Assembly (NCBI GenBank): GCA_963969495.1 | Contig: OZ018327.1 | Location: forward strand, 39,449,724 to 39,513,723 | Length of the DNA stretch: 64,000 nt | Direction: 5' to 3' | From: Ceratothoa steindachneri | Lineage: Eukaryota > Arthropoda > Malacostraca > Isopoda > Cymothoidae | Shown: piece after piece, positions 44,740 through 55,649 of the stretch | Layout of the letters: every line of letters begins with the position of its first letter | Position numbering within the stretch: the first letter of the stretch is position 1 | The notes under the pieces: model-generated | Seen by the model: the letters and a program-made list of their open reading frames with translations, nothing else | Told to the model about the DNA's origin: nothing | Databases searched by the model: none | Made by a program: the position numbers and the translations under genes

Positions 44740-45285
44740 GTTCTTGTGTCTTTGTTTACTTTTGTGTGTCTTAAGTGTTGTTGTTTTTTTCCGTTACGTA
44801 TCCTCTTGAATTCTGCATCACTTCGGGTAATGCAGGAGTCTTTGTGATGTTTCACCGTTCCTTCATGAATCGCTTGCTCTATATCTGTTTCTAGATCTTG
44901 AGCTGAGTAGGTCCATTTGATTTTCCTCTGTTAGATCCTCTGAAACATCTCCTTGGGGGGGGGGGTGAGCTTCTCGGGGTGTGGGATCTGTTCATCTGTG
45001 ATTATTTTTAGGTCGATCTCCTTTCTATCGTACTTGTAAGTACGTCTCAAGGTCTTCGACCTACTTTTCGAGCTTACAGGGCTCTTACCGCCCTGTTTTC
45101 GGCCTCTTCAGCGTCAGAATCCGAGAACGATTGGCTCGCGAGGTTGCCCTTTGCTTCTCTACTTCTTCTTGTCGCTTTCTTTTTTTTCTTGATCCGACGC
45201 CTTAGTGCTTCGAGTCTTAGGTCTAGCCTGGATGTGTTTATTTTTCCAGTTGTGGTTCTTTCCAACGAGAGTATACACGAGGTAA
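44740..45285 (-). pseudogene. LINE B ORF1, C-terminal fragment
   Basis: The minus strand reads RLEALRRRIKKKKKATRRSR and SFSDSDAEEAENRAVRAL (45240-45077), then in another frame YKYDRKEIDLKIITDEQIPH then PEKLTPPP (45040-44955) and QRKIKWTYSAQDLETDIEQA (44930-44870). This corresponds to the end of ORF1 in copies A and D (INLRVYAPEDRPFP and YKWDYEADADETQVHNAL). The zinc knuckles lie upstream and are missing, so copy B is truncated at both ends. Confidence 0.6.
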
Positions 45286-45289
45286 AACA

Positions 45290-45563
45290 CAAAAATTGTA
45301 CACTACTAAAGGCTTGAAAGCTCAACAATATCAATACACGAATACATATTAAATGAGACAAGTAGAAAAAATAAACAGAAAAACACTAAGAAGAATACAC
45401 ACAGAGAAAAACACGTGGCAACATAAATGATACAAAAAGGATAAATAAGTATCAAAAAATAAAGAATGCCTGCGATACCCCTCAAACAAGGGCAACCCTT
45501 TTCCCCTTTCACCATCTATTATCTACCACTATCCAAATATTTCCAAAGAGTGAATATACCATC
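45290..45563 (+). repeat. Orphan LINE 3' untranslated region (plus orientation)
   Basis: AAAGGCTTGAAAGCT at 45308-45322, a CCCCT..AGGGC hairpin at about 45478-45493, CTACCACTATCCAAATATTT at about 45526, and the end AATTATAAGGA at 45564-45574 match the order found in copies D, E, F and G. The body of this copy is missing; copy B in opposite orientation abuts it on the left, and copy C follows directly on the right. Confidence 0.75.
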
Positions 45564-45574
45564 AATTATAAGGA
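45564..45574 (+). other. LINE junction motif AATTATAAGGA (1)
   Basis: Boundary between the orphan 3' UTR and LINE C. The same eleven bases occur at 48303, 53396 and 54590, and a close form at 62173. Confidence 0.8.
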
Positions 45575-45777
45575 GGAGTAGGAGTACGAGAGTGTTCGTG
45601 TCGTGTTCATCATGTATAGTCGTGGCAAAGAAGAAAAAGTTAGGTAAAACTGAAGACGCCCTTGCAAGACATTCTCTTTCGGAAGGAAAAGGAGAAAATT
45701 ATCCGGAAGAATAGTACGCTAATACCAGAAATAAAGAGGAGCAACGTTACGAGAAAGGGGCCATAGGGCCACCCACC

Positions 45778-47215
45778 ATGGACGTCAAACGGATCCCCCT
45801 CCGTACCATCAGTGGGGAAACAAAGCCAAGCGTGCAAACGGTCGGGGAAACTGAGATGCCCAACGGATGGGCAACATTATGCTGGACTCCCGAGGATGTC
45901 GAAAAAATCGTGTCAGACGAAGCTAAAGAGCCCCTTTGGAAGATTGGACTTGAAGCTACTATCTCCCACGAAGAAATCAAGCAGGAGCTTTCTAGGCACC
46001 AAAAATGGGCGAGAATTGCAAAGGTGGATAAGTTGGGCAAAAATATAGTCAAAGTTATTTTTTCAACCACGGAAATGGCACAAAGGGCTATGAATGGGGG
46101 CCTCCTGGGGTTCTACCTCCGCGTTGCCCCTGAACAAATAGAAGCAGGGGAATTCGTTCAGCTAGAAACCTGCTTCAAGTGCATGGCAGTGGAAAAATAC
46201 CCCACAAGTGAATGTCGAGCTACCGAGGTTACATGCTCCATCTGTTCTAAACAAGGACACGGATAGAAGGAGTGTACCTCTGTAAAACCACGCTGTACAA
46301 ACTACGGAGGAGACCACAGGGCCTTGACCATGAGGTGTCCCGTCCGCAAAGAGACAATCAGAGCCATACGTGAAAAGTCCAAGAAGGAAAAGGAGGCAAA
46401 ACCAAAGAACTTCGCAGAAGCAGCAGCGGCAACAAAAACAACAGCCACAGAAATAACGGCACCAAAGCTGGTGATGCCAAGTGAATGCAAAGAAATAAGG
46501 ACCATGGTCATCTACGCACACTTGGCAAACCTAGCCAACCCCGGTACTTTTTCCGAAGAATTAAACCAGCTATTACGGAAGAACGGTATCAAGAAAAAAC
46601 TTTGGTTTCCTCCCAATCCCCCTTCACAAGAAGTGCTAAAAATACAATTTGTAGACGACCCACAGCAAAACGAAGCAACCCAAGAAAAAGTAAAAGAACC
46701 TGCCGACATTCAACAACAACTGAAAACCACAGAAGAAAAAATAACTACAAAAGGAGAAGAAACAAAACGCGAAAGCCCTCGAAAAAGCCCAAAAAAGAAA
46801 CAGCAAAAGAAAAAGAAGAAGACAAAACCCCGAAAGGAAGAAGAGACAGAAGAACAAGAATATACACTCCAAGGGGAAGAAGACAAGGACGATGGCATTC
46901 TGGACTATCCCGGAGTACCCCTCACGGAAGAAAGAAACATCTTATTACGCGGATTCTTCTTTAACGCCGTTGACGTGGGACTCAAGGTATTCGGCGCTGT
47001 AGTGTGCAAGCCCCCGAAAGGTGACCTGGAGGCCCTGATCGATGGTATTCTTCGCGGGGACTAAAAATGGACCTTCGAAGGACCATGGTCGCCGAAAGAA
47101 ATAGGAGAAATGTTGGAAGAAAGAACCATCAACATCCCAGACTCGTGTGTACACACCGTCAACATGTCAACCTATAAAAAAATTAAAAGTGCTCAAAAAA
47201 CGTCCGATATCGATT
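45778..47215 (+). pseudogene. LINE C ORF1, zinc-knuckle protein with two in-frame stops
   Basis: One single frame runs from ATG 45778. N-terminus MDVKRIPLRTISGETKPSVQ, then a leucine-rich middle (KWARIAKVDKLGKNIVKVIF, MAQRAMNGGLLGFYLRVAPE). Knuckle 1 CFKCMAVEKYPTSEC has His changed to Tyr. Knuckle 2 CSICSKQGHG.KEC is broken by TAG at 46264-46266, where relatives have Trp (one base change). Knuckle 3 CTNYGGDHRALTMRC has Cys to Tyr. The HLANLANPGTFSEELNQLLR, LWFPPNPPS block (46510-46630) is typical, followed by a long Lys/Glu-rich part. The next stop is TAA at 47062-47064; the frame continues with KWTFEGPWSPKEIGEML to about 47215. The RNA-binding knuckles are damaged, but the frame was lost recently compared with other copies. 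Confidence 0.85.
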
Positions 47216-48302
47216 AGTGGAAAAATATGTAAAAGTGAATGATATTTAAACATATCGATTAGTGGAAAAATGTGTAAAAGTGAATGATAGTTAACAATTA
47301 TAAAATTCAGTGATTAAACGAAGGGAAAATAAAAACATTTTATAAACAGTGGATAATAATCAATTAAAAATAATAAGCAGTGATTAAAAATGAATATAAT
47401 ATTTAGTGTTAATAGTATTAAATCCATAGATTAAGTGAATTAATTTAATAAACAGTGGTTAAAAAAGAAAAAGAAAAAAGGTGTATAATAATACTAAAAT
47501 TCATAATACTAAAATTCAAAGGTTAAAACGATTAATGATAAAAACATTCAATAGTCAGTGGTTAAGTGAATAAATAAAGTAGTGTATAAAGAACATAATA
47601 TTTAATGGCTAGGAAGAATAACAAAGTTGAGCGATTAAGCAAATTAATAATAATCTCATCAAATAAACAATGCTCAATACTCAATATTTAGCAGTTAATA
47701 ATTCAGTGGTTAATGATGTATATAATACTTAGTAGCTAATAATAAACAGTGAATAATAATGAATACTTAATAATAAGCATAAGGACTTCGTGAAATAATA
47801 AAAGCAGTAAATAAACAGTTATCAATATTGAATAATTAAGAATAATAGTTCAGTGTTTAATAATGAACACAATATTTAGTGGCTAATAACAAAGTTTAGT
47901 GATTAAGAATATTAATACTAAAAACATCTAATAAACGGTGATTAAAAATGAACATTTTTTGGTAGTAAGAACAAGGACTTCGGGAAATTTGTACAAAAGA
48001 TAACAATATATTAAAATTGACTGTAATTTCTGAGAAATAATTCTCTGTCATGAAAAGATTTCCTGATTGTAAAATGTCAAATATTTGACCTCCATTATGC
48101 CCTGGAGAACTAAACTCAATGTAATATAAAAGATTAAAATAACTGAGTAAATATACAAAAAAATATGACCTCCGGTAGTACCTGAAGAACCCATTTTTTT
48201 TCTTACTAGTACTTGTGTAACTTTCTCTTCTCCGCTCAACCTTTTTCCTCACTATTAACTATTTTTTTGTAACGCTAATTTGTACAAGTATTTTTTCTCT
48301 CA
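47216..48302 (+). repeat. AT-rich degenerate repeats after LINE C ORF1
   Basis: 47204-47300 contains two units of TATCGATTAGTGGAAAAATR TGTAAAAGTGAATGAT. From 47300 to about 47960 short phrases such as CAGTGGTTAATAAT and AATAATTCAGTG recur irregularly at 20-60 bp. No ORF2 is present. 47960-48302 is unremarkable AT-rich DNA ending at the next junction motif. Confidence 0.6.
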
Positions 48303-48313
48303 AATTATAAGGA
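48303..48313 (+). other. LINE junction motif AATTATAAGGA (2)
   Basis: Boundary between LINE C and LINE D. Confidence 0.8.
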
Positions 48314-48389
48314 GCCTGCACGCTCCCGGACCGCTCGCACGCAAGGATATTGAGCTCACTCACTCAAAAGATTTAGCCCTCGCTACATT

Positions 48390-48600
48390 CGCACTTTTCA
48401 AGAGGCGATGCTGCTACCGTTGGGGAAGAGTTCTCTCTATCCCTAGTAGCGGCCCAGCCAGGACCATAGAGGGACACACAACCGTCTATATGTATGCCGG
48501 ACGCAGCATCGATAACCAAACGCCAGGAGGGGCGGAACCCCATCATTAAGTCCGCCATGAGTCATCCTCGTGGAGAGCCTTTTCGGGTCCATCACCCCAT
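48390..48600 (+). repeat. 5' unit of LINE D related to the 317-bp monomers of LINE F
   Basis: AGGCGATGCTGCTACCGTTG, GGGAAGAGTTCTCTCTATCC, GGACCATAGAGGGACACACA ACCGTC, CAGCATCGATAACCAAAC and CATCATTAAGTCCGCCATGA follow the same order as 54951-55140 and 55268-55458. A single diverged copy, so D and F share a 5' region. Confidence 0.75.
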
Positions 48601-48756
48601 CCATTCATCATTTCACTCAGGCAGTTACACTGGCCACAGAAAAGCACAGGTAAGAAGATAAATAACAGACCGCTAGAAAGAAGGCTCCCCACGAGCCACA
48701 TTGGAAGACCACGAGGGTGCGAAGAGGGTACCTCTTCTTATCCTCCCTGGGAAGGA

Positions 48757-50136
48757 AAAACCCACGCGTGAAAAGACTCTACAAACGATCTACGCTGAAA
48801 TAGGAGTAATTTTACTCGACTGAAAGATCAATATAATGGATACGTGGCACTTTGTGACACAGAAAAAGACCTGGACCTCCTCCTAAGTGAAGATGCAGCG
48901 AAGAAACTAGAAAAAATCGGTCTCGCCCCCCGTACACCCCCAAACGTAACAACAAAAGGATCCGTCATATGCCACGGAAATAAAGGAGGAATTAGAAAAA
49001 GAACAAAATTGGGGCAGAATTGAAGATATCGTGAAATTTAAAAACTAGACCGGCGAAGAACATCAACACTTCTTCAAAATAGTCTTTCGGACGACGGAAA
49101 TGGCAAAGAAAGAGGCAGAAAATGGCCTGCTTGCCTTTTATACCAAAATCTCCCCGGATCAGATCGAAATAGAGACGTTTGGCTCGATTCAGGTTTGCTT
49201 CAAACGTAACGCCTTGGATCAGCACGCAACCAAAGATTGCCAATTCAACGGGAAAGCTTGTTCGGAATGCTCAAGCAAAGACCACCGGTGGGACGAATGC
49301 AGAGCAGCCGAAAAAAAGTGCCTGAACTGTGGAAACGGTCACAGAACTCTTGCAATGTCTTGCTCACAAAAAAAGCAATTAATAAAGAAAAAGAAAGTCA
49401 AACTATCAAAAGAAAAAGAAAGAAAAATGAACACAACATACGCCGCCGTAACGGCAGAACCAACAAGAGTACCCACTCCACAAACCACCACGGTGAACAT
49501 CCAGGGAACCATGCGGCCCGACCTCATCCTTTGCATTATGCACGCCCACTTCGTGAATATCGCAAAACCTGGTTCATATGCTACCGAACTAAACATGATG
49601 CTTGAAAAGAACGATCTAAAGAAGATGTGGTTCCCCGAGAACCCTCCCTCAAACGAAATCTATAACATAAATATGAGACCAAATGAAGAGGAACTAAAAA
49701 AGGATAACCAAGAAGGAAATCAAATGGAGACCGACCAGGAAACCGATGCAGACACTTCTGATGAAGAGATTGCAAAAGCCACAAGAGAGATTGCACTAAA
49801 ATTGGAGAAAGAAAAACAAAAACAAAACATCAACTAAATACCCAGGAACTAAACATTGAAATATACGGCACCCATGCAAACCCCTTGCCCAAAACCTGCA
49901 AACAAGAAGAAATCGTAGAAGGATTGGTCAAAGGAAGGTATAAATGGGACTACGAAGCAGATGCGGACGAGACACAAGTCCACAATGCTCTAAAACAAGG
50001 AATGATCTTAATCGTCCCTGGTTCATGCTATAACATCTCCAGCGATCAATCCAAGAAAAAACGATCTCACCGTACCCGTTCTCCAGCAAGAACCGAGAAA
50101 TTAAAGCAGGAAAAGAGAGCAGGAATTAAACCAATC
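48757..50136 (+). pseudogene. LINE D ORF1 (zinc-knuckle protein)
   Basis: The N-terminal part (48785-48960) reads YAEIGVILLD, NGYVALCDTEKDLDLLL-like wording and KKLEKIGLAPRTPPNV. A clean frame 49100-49837 holds MAKKEAENGLLAFYTKISPD, knuckle 1 CFKRNALDQHATKDC (second Cys changed to Arg), knuckle 2 CSECSSKDHRWDEC, knuckle 3 CLNCGNGHRTLAMSC, a lysine-rich stretch, and IMHAHFVNIAKPGSYATELN, KKMWFPENPPS. It stops at 49835; in another frame 49850-50136 continues LNIEIYGTHANPLPKTCKQE and KGRYKWDYEADADETQVHN. In this second frame there is no stop before the ORF2 ATG at 50137, so the end of ORF1 and the start of ORF2 are fused in frame, unlike copy A. Confidence 0.8.
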
Positions 50137-52760
50137 ATGTTCACGTATCGACGCAAACTAAAAATATTTACGCTAAACGTGAACGGCTGGATGACAAAGA
50201 GAATTATCTATTCAAATATAATTAGAAAAGAAGATCCAGATATAGCAATACTAACCGAACATAGAATCAACACTGAAATAGAAACAATTAAAATACCAAA
50301 TTATAGGATCATATCTACCAACCATACCCAAACCAGATACGGATAAGGATAAAAATGGTGATTCTCTACACCGAAATAAGGGATCTAGAGGAATCCTACG
50401 TAGCGGTAAAAATCAAAATGACTATAGGAGATCTGGTGAGAGCCGGAGCTTATCAACCCCCAAGACGCTAGTATTTACCCGTTCCCAACTTTATATAACT
50501 CTTCCGCCGAACAAGCTCTACAATTCTCACAGGAGGCCTCAATGCCAGATGTAGAGCAACAGGATATACAACTAACATGAACGGCACAGGTAAAACACTA
50601 GAACTACTCGTGCAAAGAAATATAGTCCAAAGAGAAGGACCAGACTTCCCAACATTCCTATCCCACAGATCCTCCACTACCCCAGATATAGTTCTCACCA
50701 ATTCCAATTTTAATCTTAATCACCATACTAAGCCCGGGCCCGTAGCCCCATCCGATCACCTTAGTATGGTCACAACCATATCCACCTCTCCTATACAAAT
50801 TAAGAGACCGCAAAGGAAATCACTTGGCAGAACAGACTGGAAGAAATATAAAGATTACTTAAGTACAATAGATACCAGAACCTTCAATCATCAAGAAACA
50901 AACGTAATAGAGACAGAAATATAAAAGATAAGCAAAAAGATAACAGAAGCAGATGCAATATATTCACCTTTAATAGAATACAGAACCCTCCCTGCACCAA
51001 GATAGGACGACGAAATTAAAGGGAAAATAGAAGAACTTAAAACATTAACAAGAGAAATAACGGAACTGGGTAATACGATGTAAAAATATAATAGACTAAA
51101 AAATATTAGAAGACAACTGGGGACAATGATAAGAGAAAAAGAAACCAAGTATGGAATAATATCATCAGAAAAATGGATATCGAGAGGGATCCCAAAAAGT
51201 TTTGGACCCAAATTCGTAGACTGCGAGGAACCCAACCAAAAGAAATAATAAAGATCAAAGTGCAAAAAAGGGAACTGCAGCAGGATGCAGAGCTTCAAGA
51301 TCAATTCAGAAGGCACTGGGAACAAATCTTCTCGATTTCACTAAAAGAGAACCTCGACTTCGATAGAGACTACGAAGAGGAAATAGCCCAAACAATTGTG
51401 AATCAGCAAGAAAACATCGGTCCATACGCCCAGATAGACGAGGACAGACCAGTCCGCTCGGAAGAGGGACTACCAATCACAATGGCTGAGTACTTAACAA
51501 CAGTCAAATCCTTTAAACAAAGGACTTTAGGATTAAGTGGCATAACAAAGGCGCACCTGACTAATGCACCATACAACGTGCATGAGGCAATCTTAAGGAT
51601 CTTCAATGCCTGTATGAACTCTGAATATTACCCCCAGGCCTTCAAGACAGCAAAGATGATCTTCTTGCCGAAACTGGGTAAATCCAAACACCAAATCCAA
51701 AGCTACCACCCAATCTCACTACTTGAATTTCTCGGGGAAACTCCTAGAAAAGCTCCTTAACGAAAGGTTAAAAAAATAGCTTGAAATAAACAACCTATAT
51801 AATCCTCAACAACACGGGTTCAGGAGCAAGAGAGAGACGGAAACCGCGCTGGCTGTAATAACTGAAAAAATTGCCATCGAAACAATGCGGGGCAACAGAG
51901 TGAACGTCGTACTCCGCGACGTTGCCAAAGCTTTTGATAAGGTATGGATCCCCGGATTAAAAGCTAAAATCAGTGCCCTCAACATGGACACCAACCTAAC
52001 CAGAATATTATGCCACTATTTAACTGGAAGAAAAGTCATTCTGCAACTAAATGGCAAAATGGGTGATGCATTCGCTCTACGGGCAGGGGTGCCACAAGGA
52101 GGGTGTCTCTGCCCAACCTTATATACCATATACACCAATGATCTACCCTAATCAAGGGATGAATGTGCGATGTATATCCAATTAGCGGATGACATCACAT
52201 AAATCATCACAAGCAATAGACAAAACCCCAGAGACATCGCCCAAAGAACAGCGAGAGAAATAAAAAACATAAACGATTTTAAAAAAAGGAATAAAATTAA
52301 AACCAATATAAATAAATTTATAATCATCACAATCAATAGAAGAAAAACAGCCAAAATTCGAGTCGAAGGGGAAGGATACCACTATAACACGGAATGGGTA
52401 TATCTCATACCTGGCAAAAAAAAGTAAATGAAGCTAAAGCGACAATGTTATCCCTGCTACGCTTTCATAACCTGCCAAGTAACAACAAAAGAAAATTATA
52501 TACAGCCCTCGTCCGTTCTAAATTACTATATCTAATCATAACAACTCACATTCTGAGTAAAAATCAGCTCCGAAAAGCACAAAAAGTACAAAACTGGGCA
52601 ACGAGGTTCATCGAAAAAAACAAAACACACAGGACCGAATGTCATCATAGCGCCTGCACCGAAGAACCAATCTCGAGCCCATCAATACAGTACTTCACGA
52701 ACGAGCCAAATAATTTGGAAAAAGTTATATGTAACTTTACGACAGGAAGAATTCAATAAG
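50137..52760 (+). pseudogene. LINE D ORF2, endonuclease and reverse transcriptase
   Basis: ATG 50137 starts RRKLKIFTLNVNGWMTKR, with EHRINTEI, up to a stop at 50344. Further blocks: AGAYQPPRR (50440), ILTGGLNARCRATGY (50495-50545; the catalytic Asp of GDLNAR is Gly here), REGPDFPTFLSHRSSTTPDI (50632-50690), APSDHLSMVTT (50745). The RT: MDIERDPKKFWTQIRRLRGT (51173), LGLSGITKAHLTNAP, QQHGFRSKRETETALAVITE, DVAKAFDKVWIPGLKAKISA (51918-51975), RAGVPQGGCLCPTLYTIYTN (52082-52140), a stop at 52149, then QLADD at 52179-52193 in the same frame (Tyr of YADD changed to Leu), then QKVQNWATRFIEKNKTHRT (52582-52640). Many stops; clearly dead. Confidence 0.85.
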
Positions 52761-53395
52761 ATAATCATTCCAAACGACGAAATTCGCGGGACAAAATGCA
52801 GGATAAGATTCGACGGAAGTAAGAAAAACACAACGTTTAATGTCAACCCAATTTATAAATAACAACACAAAGTGACCAACCGAACTAAGAATTACCGATA
52901 TCGACAACCAACTAAGAATTACACACTACAGAGAACAAGAATAAAGAGGAACAATGAGAAAAACAAAGAGGAAAATATAAAGAAGATATAAATATTGTAC
53001 TATAAAACCACTGAAAAGTGCAAAAATCAAATAAAAATAAATATAATAATAAACAATAAATAAATGAAATAAAAAATTTAAAAATAAAAATAAAATAAAA
53101 ATAAAAAAATTATATAAGAGCTCATATGAGAAACTGAAAACAAAGGCTCGAATGCTAAACCACAAACCTTATAAATTCAAAAAATAATATTAAATAAAAT
53201 CCAATGCAAAACGAAAGCGTTTGCCAGGCAACCTGGCACAATTCACCATATCATTATCATATTCACAAAATCACCCACATATATCATCTGACACTCATAT
53301 CCATCTCATAACCACATACACACACCACACATTATCTCTACCCTTCTATCTCTCTCCTACACCTTCACCTCTTATATGATCCCAATCCCAATCCC
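52761..53395 (+). other. LINE D 3' untranslated region
   Basis: AAAGGCTCGAATGCT at 53142-53156 (small hairpin motif shared by all copies), then a perfect hairpin GCCAGG-CAA-CCTGGC at 53223-53237, then a C/A/T-rich stretch and the terminal AATTATAAGGA. 52930-53130 is nearly all A with scattered T. Confidence 0.75.
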
Positions 53396-53406
53396 AATTA
53401 TAAGGA
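53396..53406 (+). other. LINE junction motif AATTATAAGGA (3)
   Basis: Boundary between LINE D and the 5'-truncated LINE E, which begins within a few bases of the motif. Confidence 0.85.
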
Positions 53407-53410
53407 ACCA

Positions 53411-54214
53411 AAATTCGAGCCGAAAGCGGGCGTTCCCCAAGAGAGCTGCCTGAGTCCTTTGCTTTACCTGGTCTTCACCATCGACCTCGCTACTTCAATA
53501 CACCGAAGCACGATGTATCTGCAGTACGCAGATGACATCACGCAGATCGTCCCCAGTAGGGTTAGGAAAGCGAGGGATCAGGCAATCAACACAATTGCAG
53601 AGATCTCAAACATCAGCCAATACAAGAAGTGGAAAATCCGGACAAATAGGGAGAAATTTAAGATCCACCCGCTGTGCCGCACGTCAACGTGGCCCATTAT
53701 AATAGATGGGAGGAGATACGGCTACTCCGCCGAAGGCACCATCCTGGGCCTAAAAATCTCCGACTACAGATACTCGAGTCACTACAAGGAGAGGCAGAAT
53801 ATGGTAAGGAGAGAAGTCTCCAAGCTTTATAGGTTCCGACATCTTAGCTCGGCGAATATCCTGGCTAAGCTCATCTACCCTGCAGTAGTGACTCAAGCGG
53901 CCACCAAATCCACTATAAGGAGGCTCCAGCGAGTGCAGAACTCTGCATCCCTCTGCATAAATAAAACCAGGCGAAGAGAGCATCTTCGGCAGAGGGACCT
54001 GCACCACAGACAGCGTTTGGAGCCTATTAATGTCGCTACGTAGAAACGGGCCAAAAAAGTCTGGTTTACAATGGCCAATGATATCATCCCAGAACTAAGA
54101 TGAACTGGTGGCAGAATTAACATTCCTGCCAGATTGCGCGGGAAGGTTGCTCGAAACCAGCGTTTCCCAAGCACTAGACACTGTTCAGAGGAAAACATAG
54201 CACCAATATACACA
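53411..54214 (+). pseudogene. LINE E reverse transcriptase, C-terminal part with intact YADD
   Basis: Reads AGVPQESCLSPLLYLVFTID (from 53430), then LQYADDITQIVPS with YADD at 53525-53536, the only intact catalytic aspartate pair in the cluster. It continues KKWKIRTNREKFKIHPL, RYGYSAEGTILGLKISDYRY, LQRVQNSASLCINKTRRREH and QRLEPINVAT, stops at 54041, and continues in frame as KVWFTMANDIIPELR, GGRINIPARLRGKV and a final stop near 54214. The N-terminal RT blocks are absent, so no activity is expected. Confidence 0.85.
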
Positions 54215-54589
54215 TAAACATAAAAAACACTGAACACAAAACATACAACTACGAGATAGACACCAAACTTACAATTAAATATGAAAAAGCAAACACAACA
54301 GAACAAAAACGCGAAGTGAAGTACTAAATTTGAGCCCTAATAAAGGCTCGAAAGCTCAACATAGCGCCAATACTAGAATTTAAAACAAAGAGACAAAAAC
54401 AGAGAAGAACACAAAAGAAGAACGCACACAGAGACAAACAACAGACAACATCAACAAAACAAAAAAGGAAAAATAAATAACTAAAGAATAAAAACGCCTG
54501 CGACGCCCCTCAAACAAGAGCAACCCTACCTCACTCTTACCAACTATCGTCTACCACTATTTAAATATTCCACTATTGAGTACACCAGA
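54215..54589 (+). other. LINE E 3' untranslated region
   Basis: AAAGGCTCGAAAGCT at 54342-54356, GCCCCTC..GAGC imperfect hairpin at 54505-54521, CTACCACTATTTAAATATTC at 54551 and the terminal AATTATAAGGA. Closest in wording to the orphan 3' UTR at 45290-45563. Confidence 0.75.
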
Positions 54590-54600
54590 AATTATAAGGA
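54590..54600 (+). other. LINE junction motif AATTATAAGGA (4)
   Basis: Boundary between LINE E and LINE F. Confidence 0.85.
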
Positions 54601-54836
54601 AGGCTGAAGAATTCATTGAGAAAACTACGCTCAAACTACATCTCTCACCTGATAAAGGAGGAAAGGAATCAGGAAGGCAGCCTCAAAACGTCAAGATTCA
54701 CTTCGCTATCCCCACGGGGACCCTCCGAAGACTATTTTAACCAGCTCCTAGGCGACTTAATGTCGACCTACCCTCCTTCTTCCTCCCTCGACGGAGTTGC
54801 GAAGCTGAACTGAACTGGCATTCATCTAGTCTCTCT

Positions 54837-55153
54837 CCAACTATGTCGGTCCACTTTGATAGACATAATTTGAAACGTAAAGGAAAGCAGCTTTGAGGAT
54901 TAGGCCACTGTGGAGCTCTACGGAAGAGATCACCCGGTTACTAGGCGATGCTGAAAGATTTAGGGAAGAGTTTGCTCTAATCTCTATGGGTAGCTTCCGG
55001 CCAAGACCACAGGGGACATGCAACCGTCCCTGTGTAAGTTGGAAACAGCATTGATAACCAAACCACAGAAGAGTCGCCACCCCCGAATGGTGGTAGTTGA
55101 TTCTATCACCATGCATCATTAAGTCCACCACACTTCACCCGTCTGAGGGGCCT
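54837..55153 (+). repeat. LINE F 5' monomer 1 (317 bp)
   Basis: Starts CCAACTATGTCGGTCCACTT, ends GAGGGGCCT. It is a direct tandem copy of the next unit with about nine of ten bases identical. Tandem 5' monomers act as repeated promoters in some LINEs (for example mouse L1); that role here is inference. Confidence 0.85.
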
Positions 55154-55471
55154 CCAACTATGTCGGTCCACTTTGATAGACATAATTGGAGACGTAAAGG
55201 AAAGCAGGTTTGAGGATTAGCCCAATGTGGAACTCTACGGAAGAGATCGCCCGGTTACGAGGCGATGCTGAAAGATTTGGGGAAGAGTTCGCTCTAATCT
55301 CTATGGGTAGATCCTGGCCAAGACCACAGAGGGACATGCAACCGTCCCTGTGTAAGTTGGAAACAGCATTGATAACCAAACCCCAGATGGGTCGCCACCC
55401 CCGGATGGTGTTAGTTGATTCTATCACCACGCATCATTAAGTCCGTCACACTTCACCCTTCTGAGGGGCCT
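55154..55471 (+). repeat. LINE F 5' monomer 2 (~318 bp)
   Basis: Same start and end wording as monomer 1; the unit nearest ORF1. Followed by a leader to the ORF1 ATG at 55650. Confidence 0.85.
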
Positions 55472-55649
55472 CCCCGGGTTCCTCAATCATCATTCATCCC
55501 CTCATTTGGCAGTTCACGTTCACGAAAGCTGAGCGACGAAGTAGAGAGGGTCTTCAACAAATAAACAAGGAAACATCATCATAAGAAGAAAGGGAGCATG
55601 AAATTATACCAGAATCAAGTCACCACTAATAAGTCACCATCTCGAAGAG

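Larger units (their letters stand above)
42713..45290 (-). mobile_element. LINE copy B, 3'-truncated
   Basis: On the minus strand: ORF1 C-terminal part (45285-44740), ORF2 endonuclease (44733-43969), linker (44008-43784) and RT (about 43700-42713). It breaks off just after LSPLLYLVFTIDL, before the YADD box. Its codons are closest to copies E and F (for example RGPEFEFKA.V.QGSCLSPL). Confidence 0.75.
45575..48302 (+). mobile_element. LINE copy C (ORF1 only)
   Basis: A 5' region (45575-45777), a nearly open ORF1 (45778-47215 with two stops), then an AT-rich tail to 48302 in place of ORF2. It starts and ends at AATTATAAGGA motifs. Either ORF2 has been deleted or this is a derivative that never had it. 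Confidence 0.7.
48314..53395 (+). mobile_element. LINE copy D, near full length
   Basis: 5' region (48314-48756), ORF1 (about 48757-50136), ORF2 endonuclease (50137-50924), linker and RT (51173-52760), 3' UTR (52760-53395) ending at AATTATAAGGA. It is the most complete plus-strand copy, but many stops and frameshifts make it inactive. Confidence 0.85.
53407..54589 (+). mobile_element. LINE copy E, 5'-truncated
   Basis: Begins in the middle of the RT gene (FEPKAGVPQESCLSPLLY at about 53416) directly after the junction motif, and carries the RT C-terminus and a complete 3' UTR ending at AATTATAAGGA (54590). 5' truncation is normal for LINEs; starting exactly at another LINE's end is not. Confidence 0.85.

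Noticed and set aside
46162..46898. Cys- and Phe-rich minus-strand open frames
   Set aside because: Antisense of the Lys/Glu-rich LINE C ORF1.
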